From Bradyrhizobium sp. 200 (GTDB taxonomy: Bacteria; Pseudomonadota; Alphaproteobacteria; Rhizobiales; Xanthobacteraceae): a stretch of DNA of 64,000 nucleotides. Location of the stretch: positions 620,001-684,000 of the forward strand of contig NZ_CP064689.1 in assembly GCF_023100945.1 (NCBI RefSeq). Direction: 5' to 3'. A model generated the notes under the pieces. It was not told the DNA's origin and did no database searches. It worked only from the letters and a program-made list of their open reading frames with translations. Below are positions 18,003 to 29,457 of the stretch, one piece after another (the stretch's first letter is position 1; the number at the start of each line of letters is the position of its first letter). Both the position numbers and the translations under genes were made by a program.

Positions 18003-18566
18003 TCACGCCTTCAAGAATTCACCGGCTTTGTACAGCGAACGAAACTCCAGCCCTGCCTCAGCAAAGGTTTCGGTGGCGCCTTCCTCGCGGTCGACCATGG
18101 TGAGCACCAGCACGATCTCGCCGCCGGCGTCGCGCACGGCTTCGACGGCCTTCAGCGCCGAGCCGCCGGTCGTGGTGACGTCCTCGACGATGACGATCCG
18201 CTTGCCCTGCAAGGTCTCGCCCTTGGCGAGCCCTTCCACCGCGAGGCGGGCGCCATGCTCCTTCGGCTTCTTGCGCACGAAGAAGGCGGCGATCGGGTGC
18301 CCCTTGAGCCAGGAAAGCTGCGCGATCGCACCCGCCAGCGGGACGGCGCCCATCTCCAGCCCGCCGACGAAATCGAGCCTGTCGTCCTTCAGCGCTTCAT
18401 AGGTCAGTTCGGCCAGCAGCGCCGCGCCTTCGGGGTCGAGCATGGTCGGCTTGAGGTTGAAGTAGAAGTCGCTCTTGCGGCCCGAGGCCAGCGTGATCTC
18501 GCCGCGTCCGAACGAACGCTTGCGGATGATCTCGGCGAGACGGGCGCGGGAGGCGGATTTGGACAA
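18003..18566 (-). CDS. pyrE: Orotate phosphoribosyltransferase
   Basis: A 187-residue type I phosphoribosyltransferase, which makes OMP from orotate and PRPP in pyrimidine synthesis. The PRPP-binding loop reads [16 protein letters not shown] near residues 120-135. The N-terminal region [16 protein letters not shown] and the [10 protein letters not shown] segment are typical of PyrE. Length matches the family. It overlaps no other gene and ends a few bases from the repeat at 17837-17995. Confidence 0.94.
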   Translation of the reverse strand: MSKSASRARLAEIIRKRSFGRGEITLASGRKSDFYFNLKPTMLDPEGAALLAELTYEALKDDRLDFVGGLEMGAVPLAGAIAQLSWLKGHPIAAFFVRKKPKEHGARLAVEGLAKGETLQGKRIVIVEDVTTTGGSALKAVEAVRDAGGEIVLVLTMVDREEGATETFAEAGLEFRSLYKAGEFLKA

Positions 18567-18758
18567 GGCGTTTTTCCCAAGGGGGTTTCAGGCGGGGCGC
18601 AATCTATCGGCGCTGCCGGGCACATTCCAGCGCTGATCTCGTGCCGTCAACAGTGGCGCATGCGTCCTGCTTTCGCAGGGGCGCCCCGTGGAAAGCGCGG
18701 GTTGTAAGGCCCGGAGGTTCCGGGGTACGGAGACCCAAGCCTTTGTGGGGGAAACCGT

Positions 18759-19385
18759 ATGACGATCGAACTGCACACCTGGAACACGCCGAACGGCCGC
18801 AAGATCTCAGTTGCGCTGGAGGAAATGGGGCTGCCCTACAAGGTAATCCCGGTGAACATCACCAAGGGCGAGCAGATGGCGCCCGGTTTCCTCAAGATCA
18901 GCCCGAACAACAAGATTCCCGCGATCGTCGATCCCGACGGCCCCGGCGGCAAGCCGGTAGGCATTTTCGAGTCCGGCGCGATCCTGCTCTATCTCGGCGA
19001 AAAGACCGGCAAGTTCCTGCCCAAGCCCTTGGCGGAGCGTATCCCGGTCTATGAATGGCTGATGTGGCAGATGGGCGGCTTCGGCCCGATGCCGGGCCAG
19101 GTCCACCATTTCATCGCGCTGGAGAACGAAACCGACCGCGCCTATGGCCTGAAGCGCTACATGGCCGAGACGCGCCGGCTCTATGGCGTGCTGGACCGCC
19201 GGCTGGAAGGGCGCGAATTCGTCGCCGACGCCCTGTCGGTCGCCGATTTCGCCATCCTCGGCTGGGCCTGGCGCCACCCGCGCCACAAGGTGGAGCTGAA
19301 GGATTTTCCGAATGTCGAGCGCTGGTACAACGCGCTGATGGCCCGCCCGGCAACCAAGCGCGGCATGGAAGCCAAGCTGGATTGA
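18759..19385 (+). CDS. Glutathione S-transferase, Ure2p/YfcG-like
   Basis: A 208-residue GST. The N-terminal thioredoxin-like domain has WNTPNGRKISVALEE near residues 6-20, PNNKIPAIVD near 48-57 and the ESGAILLYL glutathione-binding motif near 70-78. The helical C-terminal domain follows. The TPNGRK motif is that of the YfcG/Ure2p-like class, whose members often act as disulfide-bond reductases. The physiological substrate is not clear. Confidence 0.85.
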   Translation: MTIELHTWNTPNGRKISVALEEMGLPYKVIPVNITKGEQMAPGFLKISPNNKIPAIVDPDGPGGKPVGIFESGAILLYLGEKTGKFLPKPLAERIPVYEWLMWQMGGFGPMPGQVHHFIALENETDRAYGLKRYMAETRRLYGVLDRRLEGREFVADALSVADFAILGWAWRHPRHKVELKDFPNVERWYNALMARPATKRGMEAKLD

Positions 19386-19408
19386 GCTGGTGACACGAGT
19401 TCGCTCTG

Positions 19409-19542
19409 CTCCCTCTCCCGCTTGCGGGGGAGGGCTGGGGTGGGGGTGTCGCCGCATAACGGATGTCAGGATTCGGGGATAGATTTCCCCCACCCGTCGC
19501 GCTCTTCGAGCGCGCCGACCTCCCCCCGCAAGCGGGAGAGGT
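19409..19542. repeat. Long dispersed repeat (CCCTCTCCCGCTTGCGGG type), copy 2
   Basis: A close match to the element at 17837-17995, in the same order: CTCCCTCTCCCGCTTGCGG, GCCGCATAACGGATGTCAG, a purine/pyrimidine-rich middle, and CCCCCGCAAGCGGGAGAGG. It lies between the convergent ends of the GST and LysE genes. Confidence 0.85.
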
Positions 19543-19556
19543 AAGAAGAGCCCTCG

Positions 19557-20192
19557 CTACGCCCGCTTCGCCTCGAACGCCATCTTCAATGCAAGCCCTG
19601 CCAGCACCGTGCCCATCAGCCAGCGCTGCAGCAACAGCCAGCTCGGCCGCGTGCCGAGAAAGCGCGCGATCGATCCGGCGGCGAGCGCAATCAAGGCGTT
19701 GACGCCGACGCTGATCACGATCTGGATCGCACCCAGCGCCAGCGACTGCGTCAGCACGCTGTCCACCGCCGGATCGATGAACTGCGGCAGCAGCGCCAGA
19801 TACAGCATCGCGATCTTCGGGTTGAGCAGGTTGGTGACAAACCCCATCGCGAACAATTTGCGCGGGCCGTCGACCTGCAGCTTCTTCACCTGAAACGGCG
19901 AGCGGCCATTCGGCTTGACCGCCTGCCAAGCCAGCCACAGCAGATAGGCCACTCCGGCGAACCGCAGCGCGTCGTAGGCGTAAGGCACGGCGAACAGTAA
20001 CGCCGTAATGCCGAACGCCGCACACAGCATGTAGAACACGAACCCGAGCCCGACGCCGCCGAGCGACACCATCCCCGCCGCGGGCCCTTGCGTGATCGAG
20101 CGCGAGATCAGGTAGATCATGTTCGGCCCCGGGGTCAGCACCATGCCGAGCGAGACCAGGGCGAAGCCGAGCAGCGTTGCAATGTGGGGCAT
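19557..20192 (-). CDS. LysE/RhtB-family amino acid exporter
   Basis: A 211-residue inner membrane protein with six hydrophobic segments. The family hallmark is visible near the N-terminus (TPGPNMIYLISRSI), with AYLLWLAWQA further on and LLNPKIAMLY near 120. Such proteins export lysine, threonine, homoserine or similar compounds; the substrate cannot be assigned. It is convergent with the GST gene. Confidence 0.88.
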   Translation of the reverse strand: MPHIATLLGFALVSLGMVLTPGPNMIYLISRSITQGPAAGMVSLGGVGLGFVFYMLCAAFGITALLFAVPYAYDALRFAGVAYLLWLAWQAVKPNGRSPFQVKKLQVDGPRKLFAMGFVTNLLNPKIAMLYLALLPQFIDPAVDSVLTQSLALGAIQIVISVGVNALIALAAGSIARFLGTRPSWLLLQRWLMGTVLAGLALKMAFEAKRA

Positions 20193-20293
20193 GGGAGACT
20201 CGCGGGCGGAATGCGCACGTTTTCTAGCGCGCGCCGAACCGCGATGTCATTTCGTATATTGCTCCGAGGACATTTCTGTCGATGACGGCGTGG

Positions 20294-23200
20294 CTAATGC
20301 GCCTCGTCCCAATTATTCGCGGCCCGCGCGTCGACCTGCAGCGGCAGCGACAGCAGCACCGCGGGGAACGGCGCATCCTGCATGACGTGCTGCACGACCG
20401 GCAGCGTCGCCGCCACCTCGTTGTCGGGCACCTCGAAGATCAGTTCGTCGTGAACTTGCAAGAGCATCTGCGCCGAGAGCTTCTTTGCGGCCAGCGCGTC
20501 TTCCATCCGGATCATGGCGCGGCGGATGATGTCGGCGGCGGTGCCTTGCAGGCGCGCATTGATCGACGCGCGCTCGTTGAAGGCGCGGACCGACGCGTTG
20601 GAGGCTTTGATATCAGGGTAGTACATCTTCCGGCCGAACAGCGTCGTGACATAGCCGTTCTTGCGGCATGATTCCTTGGTCTCGTCCATATAGGCGCGGA
20701 TGCCCGGGAAGCGCTCGAAATACTTCTTGATATAGGCGGAGGCTTCTTCGCGCGCGATGCCGAGCTGGTTGGCGAGACCGAACGCCGAGATGCCGTAGAT
20801 GATGCCGAAATTGATCGCTTTGGCGCGGCGGCGCACTTCGCCCGGCATGTCCTTGATCGGTACGCCGAACATTTCGGATGCGGTCATGGCGTGAATGTCG
20901 AGCCCGTCGCGGAATGCCTGCTTCAGCACGGGAATGTCGGCGATCTCGGCCAAGAGCCGCAACTCGATTTGCGAATAGTCCGCCGACACCAGCTTGTGGC
21001 CGGGCGTCGCGACAAAGGCGCGGCGGATCTTGCGGCCGTCCTCGGTACGAACAGGAATGTTCTGCAGGTTCGGTTCGTTCGACGACAGCCGCCCCGTGGT
21101 GGTCGCGGCCAGCGCGTAAGTCGTGTGCACGCGATGGGTCTGCGGATGCACATACTCCGGCAGCGCGTCGGTATAGGTCGATTTCAGTTTCGACACCTGC
21201 CGCCATTCCAAAATCTTCTTCGGAAACTCATGGCCCTGTTCGGCGAGTTCGTCGAGGATCTGCGCCGAGGTCGACCACGCGCCGGTCTTGGTCTTGGTGC
21301 CGCCGGTTATTCCCATCTTGCCGAAGATGATGTCGCCGATCTGCTTGGGGCTGCCGACGTTGATCGGCTCGCCCGCGATCTCCTGTAGCTCGGCCTCGAC
21401 GCGGGCCGCGGTCTGGGCGAACTCGCCCGACAGCCGCGACAGCACCTGCCGGTCGATCGAGATGCCGCGCCGTTCCATCCGCGCCAGCACGCTGACCAGC
21501 GGCCGCTCCAGCGTCTCGTAGACCGTCGTCATGTGCTCGGCGATGAGGCGCGGCTTCAGCACGCGATGCAGCCGCAGGATCACGTCGGCGCTCTCAGCCG
21601 AATAGGCGGCCGCCTTGTCGATCGCGACCTGATCGAAGGTCAACCTGTTCTTGCCGCTGCCGGTGAGCTCGCCATAGTTGACCACAGCGTGACCGAACCA
21701 GCGTTCGGCGAGCGACTCCAGCGCATGCGAGTTGCGTCCGGCATCGAGCGCGTAGGACATCAACTGCGCGTCATCGACATTGCGCAGGGTGATGCCGTGC
21801 TGCGCCAGCATCACGGCGTTGAACTTGATGTTGAAGCCGATCTTGAGAATGCCCGACGATTCCAACAGCAGCTTCAACGTCGCCAGCGCATCACCGGCCT
21901 TGACCTGGTCCGGCGCGAGGCCGGCATCGAACAGGCCCGCGCCGCCGCCGGGCTGCTTGTGGGCGAGCGGCACGTAGCAGGCGTCGTTCGGCGCCAGCGC
22001 CAGCGCAATGCCGCAGATGTCGGCCTGCATCGGATCGTCGGAGTTCGCCATGGCGTCGATCGCGAAAGTGCCGGCGTCGTAGGCGCGTGCAATCCAGGCC
22101 TTGAGTTCATTCAGGTTGCGGATGGTCTGATACTTGCTGCGGTCGACCGGCAGTTTTCGTGCGGCCTCCTCGCGTGCCGCAGCGAGCGAGATCGGCGTTC
22201 CCTTGGGGCTGGCAGCCTTGTCCTGCTTGTCGGCGCCCTTGTCCGCGGCCTTTCCCTTGCCTGAAGGCGAGGCGGAAGGAGAGCCCGGGGCATCGAACAG
22301 CGTCGCTCCCTCGGAATAGCCCTCCGGCTTCTTGCCGGATGGCGGAACCGCAAAAACGCTGGCGCCGCTCTTGTTGCCTGCATCCGCCTCGATATCCGCG
22401 GGGTCAATTTGCGAATATTCGGCGACGCGGCGGGTGAGGGTGGAGAACTCCATCGCCTTGAGGAAGGCGATCAGTTTGCGCGCATCCGGCTCGTGCACCG
22501 CGAGGTCGTCGAGCGGAACTTCGAGATCGACCTTGTCGTCGAGCAGCACGAGTTGCCGCGAAATCCGCGCCTTCTCGGCGTTCTCGATCAGCGCCTCGCG
22601 CCGCTTCGGCTGCTTGATCTCGCCGGCGCGGAACAGCAACTGTTCCAGGTCGCCATATTCGATAATCAATTGTGCCGCGGTCTTGACGCCAATGCCGGGA
22701 ACGCCCGGCACGTTGTCGGTGGAATCGCCGGCCAGCGCCTGCACCTCGACCACCTTCTCGGGCGGCACGCCGAACTTCTCGATCACCTCCGGAATGCCGA
22801 TGCGGCGGTCCTTCATGGTGTCGTACATGGTGACGCAATCGGTCACGAGCTGCATCAGATCCTTATCCGACGACACGATGGTGGCGCTGGCGCCGCGCTC
22901 GCAGGCGATGCGGACATAGGTCGCGATCAGATCGTCGGCCTCGAAGCCGACCTGCTCGAGGCAGGGCAGGTCGAACGCGCGCACCGCCTCGCGGATCAGC
23001 GCAAATTGCGGGATCAGATCGTCCGGCGCCGGCGGCCGGTGCGCCTTGTAGTCGGGATAGAGCTTGTTGCGGAACGTGATCTCGGATTTGTCGAACACGA
23101 TCGCCAGATGGGTCGGCCGGTTATCCTCGGGCATGTCGCGGAGCAGCTTCCACAGCATGTTGCAGAAGCCGAGTACGGCATTGACCTGCAGCCCGTCGGA

Positions 23201-23362
23201 TTTGCGGTTCAGCGGCGGCAGCGCGTGATAGGCGCGGAAAATGTAGGAGGAGCCGTCGACCAGGAACACATGGTCGCCCTTGCCCGGTTGCTTGGCGGGC
23301 GCCTTGGCAGGGGCTTTGGTGGGAGCGGGTTTCCTGGCGGCTTTGGGGGCTGATTTCGGCAT
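20294..23362 (-). CDS. polA: DNA polymerase I, probably without proofreading activity
   Basis: A 1022-residue Pol I. The N-terminal flap endonuclease domain starts near HVFLVDGSSYIFRAYHALP (about 30-50), and a low-complexity Lys/Ala/Ser linker of about 60 residues follows near 345-410. The polymerase domain has motifs VSADYSQIELR, KAINFGIIYG and QVHDELIFEV. The 3'-5' exonuclease domain keeps its fold, but its catalytic residues differ from E. coli: DTE is DAM, the NLKYD aspartate is Asn (NIKFN), and the YAAED aspartate is Ser (YSAES). Only the first Asp remains. Proofreading is therefore probably lost, while polymerase and 5' nuclease should work. An extra basic N-terminal tail precedes the nuclease domain. 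Confidence 0.96.
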   Translation of the reverse strand: MPKSAPKAARKPAPTKAPAKAPAKQPGKGDHVFLVDGSSYIFRAYHALPPLNRKSDGLQVNAVLGFCNMLWKLLRDMPEDNRPTHLAIVFDKSEITFRNKLYPDYKAHRPPAPDDLIPQFALIREAVRAFDLPCLEQVGFEADDLIATYVRIACERGASATIVSSDKDLMQLVTDCVTMYDTMKDRRIGIPEVIEKFGVPPEKVVEVQALAGDSTDNVPGVPGIGVKTAAQLIIEYGDLEQLLFRAGEIKQPKRREALIENAEKARISRQLVLLDDKVDLEVPLDDLAVHEPDARKLIAFLKAMEFSTLTRRVAEYSQIDPADIEADAGNKSGASVFAVPPSGKKPEGYSEGATLFDAPGSPSASPSGKGKAADKGADKQDKAASPKGTPISLAAAREEAARKLPVDRSKYQTIRNLNELKAWIARAYDAGTFAIDAMANSDDPMQADICGIALALAPNDACYVPLAHKQPGGGAGLFDAGLAPDQVKAGDALATLKLLLESSGILKIGFNIKFNAVMLAQHGITLRNVDDAQLMSYALDAGRNSHALESLAERWFGHAVVNYGELTGSGKNRLTFDQVAIDKAAAYSAESADVILRLHRVLKPRLIAEHMTTVYETLERPLVSVLARMERRGISIDRQVLSRLSGEFAQTAARVEAELQEIAGEPINVGSPKQIGDIIFGKMGITGGTKTKTGAWSTSAQILDELAEQGHEFPKKILEWRQVSKLKSTYTDALPEYVHPQTHRVHTTYALAATTTGRLSSNEPNLQNIPVRTEDGRKIRRAFVATPGHKLVSADYSQIELRLLAEIADIPVLKQAFRDGLDIHAMTASEMFGVPIKDMPGEVRRRAKAINFGIIYGISAFGLANQLGIAREEASAYIKKYFERFPGIRAYMDETKESCRKNGYVTTLFGRKMYYPDIKASNASVRAFNERASINARLQGTAADIIRRAMIRMEDALAAKKLSAQMLLQVHDELIFEVPDNEVAATLPVVQHVMQDAPFPAVLLSLPLQVDARAANNWDEAH

Positions 23363-23450
23363 GGCCGAAATTTAGGGATTTTTGCGCGGATTGACAGCCT
23401 TGGGAGGTGGATTTTGAGCCCAATACACACCCGTCATCGCCCGAAGGCGT

Positions 23451-23536
23451 CGTAGCCCGGATGGAGCGCAGCGAAATCCGGGATTGGCGCCTGTCGCGGG
23501 ATTTCCCCGGATTGCGCTGCGCTCCATCCGGGCTAC
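23451..23536. repeat. Dispersed palindrome (CGTAGCCCGGATGGAGCG type), copy 1
   Basis: CGTAGCCCGGATGGAGCG and its mirror CGCTCCATCCGGGCTACAG enclose a second inner palindrome (AATCCGGGATT and CCCCGGATT). It lies between the polA start and the acyltransferase stop. Other copies are at 39678-39762 and 48027-48118. Confidence 0.88.
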
Positions 23537-23545
23537 AGCAGTAGT

Positions 23546-24595
23546 TTATTCCGCCGGCTGCAGTGCCGGCCCAGCCTTTTTCGGCGCGATCCAGAAGGCG
23601 GCGGGGCGCTCGAACAGGAAGTCGGCCCGCAGCGCCATCGTCAGCCGCCAGATCACCACTGCGCCTGCGACGCCGGCAATGGTCACGATCAGGGAAATCG
23701 TCCCGATATCGGCGATCAGGCCGGTCTTCAGCAGCAGCGTTCGGGTCACGGCCATCGGCAGGAAGAAGGCGAGATAGATGACGATGGAATGCTCGCCGCA
23801 ATAGCGCAGGAAGTTCATCCACTGCATGCGCGCCAGCAGCGTGCCCATGACGATAATGGCGCACGCTCCCGCAAATCCGAGCGCCAGCGAAACGAGCGGC
23901 CATTCGTCAAAGCCGGATACCACCAGCGCGCCGTTGACGAGCGCCCACAGTGCGACGCCGGTGAGCGCCAGCGTCGGATGCGCCCGCGCGCGATCCGACA
24001 GCGCGAACACGTGAGTGGCAAACAGATAGCCTGAATAGAAGTAGACGAAGCGCCCGCAGAATTCGTCGATCACGGTCCAGCCGGTCACGATATGCGCCAT
24101 CTCCAGCGCAGCGGCGACGACCCAGATGGCCAGCGGCGGAACCCGTCGTGACAATTTTGTGACCACGAAGAACGCCGGCAGCAAATAAATGAACCACAGC
24201 GTGCCGAACGGCTCGATGAAGGACTCCAGGTACATGAATCCGACATGGTGCCAGCCCGACTCGGCGGCGAATCCCGGCGCCTTGAAGCCGAACTGGATCG
24301 TCACCCACAGCACGTAGAAATAAGCGAAATGCACGACTTTGCGGTCGAGATAGGTGCGCCAGTCGCGGTCGATCACGACGGCAAGAAACAGGCCCGAAAT
24401 CAGGAAGAAATCTGGCATCCGGAACGGCTTTGCGAACATCACGAACGCATGCATGAAGCCGGTCTGGCCGGCAGCCGCTTCCACGCCGAGCACCGAATGC
24501 ATCATGACCACCATGACGATGCAGATGCCCTTGGCGTAGTCCACCCAGTCGATGCGGGTGGAACGTTCGGTGACGGCTGTACCGTTTAATGTCAT
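23546..24595 (-). CDS. Acyltransferase family 3 membrane protein
   Basis: A 349-residue protein with about ten membrane segments. It begins with the acyltransferase-3 signature region RIDWVDYAKGICIVMVVMMH, whose His is the likely catalytic residue, and has the conserved FFLISGLFLA near 60-70. These enzymes transfer acyl groups (acetyl, succinyl) to surface polysaccharides or membrane compounds. It is divergent from the UDP-glucose dehydrogenase gene, so a role in modifying exopolysaccharide is plausible but is inference. Confidence 0.82.
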   Translation of the reverse strand: MTLNGTAVTERSTRIDWVDYAKGICIVMVVMMHSVLGVEAAAGQTGFMHAFVMFAKPFRMPDFFLISGLFLAVVIDRDWRTYLDRKVVHFAYFYVLWVTIQFGFKAPGFAAESGWHHVGFMYLESFIEPFGTLWFIYLLPAFFVVTKLSRRVPPLAIWVVAAALEMAHIVTGWTVIDEFCGRFVYFYSGYLFATHVFALSDRARAHPTLALTGVALWALVNGALVVSGFDEWPLVSLALGFAGACAIIVMGTLLARMQWMNFLRYCGEHSIVIYLAFFLPMAVTRTLLLKTGLIADIGTISLIVTIAGVAGAVVIWRLTMALRADFLFERPAAFWIAPKKAGPALQPAE

Positions 24596-24776
24596 CGGTG
24601 TCCCTTTTCGGCGCGACCTGGCCGCATCTTCGGCCCGATCCGTTGCTTTCTCCTTTATTCATACAAATGACATGCCGGTTTCCTGCCGCTTTTTCCGATT
24701 TCCCCTTTGACGAAAAATGCTCTAAGACGCCCGCAAACTCGGGGTTGGCGTTAACCATCAAATACGGATTGTTTTC

Positions 24777-26096
24777 ATGCGAATCGCCATGATCGGCACG
24801 GGCTATGTGGGATTGGTATCGGGCGCCTGCTTTGCCGATTTCGGCCACCAGGTCACCTGCGTGGACAAGGATGCCGGCAAGATCGAAGCCCTGCGCAGAG
24901 GCGAGATCCCGATCTTCGAACCGGGGCTCGATGCGCTGGTGGCGTCGAACGTCATGGCCAAGCGGCTGGATTTCACCACCGACCTGACCGCGCCGGTCGC
25001 GGAAGCCGACGCCGTCTTCATCGCGGTCGGCACGCCGTCGCGCCGCGGCGACGGCCATGCCGACCTGACTTACGTCTACAGCGCCGCACGCGAGATTGCG
25101 GCTGCGTTGTCGGGCTTCACGGTGGTGGTGACAAAATCGACCGTGCCGGTCGGCACCGGTGACGAGGTCGAGCGGCTGATCCGCGAAGCCAATCCATCGG
25201 CCGACGTGGTGGTTGCGTCCAATCCGGAATTTCTGCGCGAGGGTGCGGCGATCCGCGACTTCAAATTCCCCGATCGCATCGTGGTCGGTACCGATGATGA
25301 GCGCGGACGCAAGGCGCTCGGCGACGTCTACCGGCCGCTGTCGCTCAACCAGGCACCGCTGATGTTCACCGCGCGGCGAACTGCGGAATTGATCAAGTAT
25401 GCGGCGAACGCGTTCCTCGCCACCAAGATCACCTTCATCAACGAAATCGCCGATCTGTCCGAGAAGGTCGGCGCCGACGTCCAGCAGGTCGCGCGCGGCA
25501 TCGGGCTCGACAACCGCATCGGCTCGAAATTCCTGCACGCCGGCCCGGGCTTCGGCGGCTCCTGCTTTCCGAAGGATACCCGCGCACTGGTCAAGATCGC
25601 GCAGGACCATGACGTGCAACTCCGCATCGTCGAGGCCGTGCTCGGCGTCAACGACATCAGAAAGCGGGCGATGGCGCGCAAGGTTTCCAATGCGGTCGGC
25701 GGCAATTTGCGCGGCAAGACCGTGGCCGTGCTGGGCCTCACCTTCAAGCCCGACACCGACGACATGCGCGAGGCGCCGTCGATCCCGCTGGTCACCGGCC
25801 TGCTCGACATGGGTGCGATAGTGCGTGCGCACGATCCGGTCGGCATGGAGCAGGCGAAGAAGGAACTGCCCGAGATCGAATATTGCGCCGATCCCTATGA
25901 GTGCGCGAAAGGGGCCGATGCGCTGGTGATCGTCACCGAGTGGGTCCAGTTCCGGGCGCTCGATCTGGATCGAATCAAGAGCGCGATGGCGCAGCCCGTC
26001 GTGGTGGACCTGCGCAATATCTACCGCCCCGAGGACATGGCCGCGCACGGCTTTACCTATGAGAGCGTGGGGCGCGCGCCTGAACCGCAGGTGTAG
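24777..26096 (+). CDS. UDP-glucose 6-dehydrogenase
   Basis: A 439-residue UDP-glucose/GDP-mannose dehydrogenase family enzyme. The NAD-binding Rossmann motif is at the very N-terminus (MIGTGYVGLVSGACFA), the catalytic cysteine in GPGFGGSCFPKD near residue 260, and the C-terminal UDP-binding domain has LTFKPDTDDMRE near 325. It oxidises UDP-glucose to UDP-glucuronate for exopolysaccharide. Length and motifs fit Ugd better than GDP-mannose dehydrogenase. The acyltransferase gene is divergent from it. Confidence 0.9.
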   Translation: MRIAMIGTGYVGLVSGACFADFGHQVTCVDKDAGKIEALRRGEIPIFEPGLDALVASNVMAKRLDFTTDLTAPVAEADAVFIAVGTPSRRGDGHADLTYVYSAAREIAAALSGFTVVVTKSTVPVGTGDEVERLIREANPSADVVVASNPEFLREGAAIRDFKFPDRIVVGTDDERGRKALGDVYRPLSLNQAPLMFTARRTAELIKYAANAFLATKITFINEIADLSEKVGADVQQVARGIGLDNRIGSKFLHAGPGFGGSCFPKDTRALVKIAQDHDVQLRIVEAVLGVNDIRKRAMARKVSNAVGGNLRGKTVAVLGLTFKPDTDDMREAPSIPLVTGLLDMGAIVRAHDPVGMEQAKKELPEIEYCADPYECAKGADALVIVTEWVQFRALDLDRIKSAMAQPVVVDLRNIYRPEDMAAHGFTYESVGRAPEPQV

Positions 26097-26110
26097 GCGC
26101 AACCATGGTT

Positions 26111-26205
26111 GTCATACCCCGCGCAGGCGGGGTATCCAGCACGCACGGTCTTCGTAATCAGAAACGTCTGCGTTTACTGGATCACCCGCCTTCGCGGGTG
26201 ATGAC
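26111..26205. repeat. Dispersed palindrome (GTCATACCCCGCGCAGGCGG type)
   Basis: Two hairpins, ACCCCGCGCAGGCGGGGT and CACCCGCCTTCGCGGGTG, are joined by about 55 bases, with GTATCCAGCACGC and TTACTGGATCACC pairing partly across the centre. It lies between ugd and hrpB, ending shortly before the hrpB start. Confidence 0.75.
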
Positions 26206-26217
26206 GGATGAGAGATA

Positions 26218-28695
<2,478 letters not shown>

Positions 28696-28818
28696 ACAAG
28701 CGGCCGTTAACGCTTCACTCACCCTTTTCGTCAAAATGGCAGCCTCGGCCGCCTCCGTTAGTCGCGGCTTGGCCGCTGGCGTGGTGTTATCTGCGGTCTC
28801 GGAATCGAGTGTGGCGTA

Positions 28819-29334
28819 ATGCGTAACCTGATGATCGTTGCCGCCATCCTGGTTGGCCTCGGAACCTATATGGCGCAGATGGCGGACAAGATGTCGCCGG
28901 CGTCGGCATCCGCCAGCACCACGCCGAAAAAAGCGCCCGCGCAAACGGTCGCGCAGGCCTCCATCCGCAGCCTCGACATTCCCCGCGATGCCCGCGGCCA
29001 TTTCCAGACCGACGGCCATATCGACGGGCAGCGCATGAGTTTCATGGTCGACACCGGCGCCTCGCTGGTGGCGCTGAATGAAAAGTCCGCCGCCCGGTTT
29101 GGCTTCCGTCCCTCGCGCAACGATTACAACGCGACCGTGACCACCGCCAACGGCACCATCAAGGCCGCGCGCACGCGGCTTGCCATGATCGAACTCGGCG
29201 GCCTCATCGTGCGCGATGTGGACGCCCTGGTGCTGCCGGACGAGGCGCTGTCGGAGAACCTGCTCGGGCTGTCGTTCCTGTCGAAGCTGAAGCGCTTCGA
29301 ATACGCCAACGGCCGGCTGGTGCTGGAACAATAA
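28819..29334 (+). CDS. Membrane-anchored clan AA aspartic protease (TIGR02281 type)
   Basis: A 171-residue protein with an N-terminal hydrophobic anchor (LMIVAAILVGLGTYMAQ) and an Ala/Thr/Lys linker. A retropepsin-like domain then follows, with catalytic MVDTGASLVALN near residues 75-86 and the flap-like LLGLSFLSKLKRFE near 148-161. As with retroviral proteases, one Asp per chain implies a dimer. It is probably periplasmic. Function in bacteria is poorly known. Confidence 0.85.
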   Translation: MRNLMIVAAILVGLGTYMAQMADKMSPASASASTTPKKAPAQTVAQASIRSLDIPRDARGHFQTDGHIDGQRMSFMVDTGASLVALNEKSAARFGFRPSRNDYNATVTTANGTIKAARTRLAMIELGGLIVRDVDALVLPDEALSENLLGLSFLSKLKRFEYANGRLVLEQ

Positions 29335-29457
29335 GGTTTACCGGTTACCAATCTGCCTTAATTAGCTGCCACAAGCCACCGATCCCGCCTATCGCCCGGC
29401 CCGCGTATTCGCTATGGCTGCGGTGTTCCCTCAAGCATTTCCACGACAAGGCAGCCC

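Noticed and set aside
17837..19542. CRISPR array from the repeated CCCTCTCCCGCTTGCGGG units
   Set aside because: There are only two long copies 1.4 kb apart with genes between, so these are dispersed repeats. No CRISPR array was found anywhere in the window.
23907..26102. Minus-strand open frame of 731 codons spanning ugd
   Set aside because: It runs antisense to ugd and then in the wrong frame through the acyltransferase gene.
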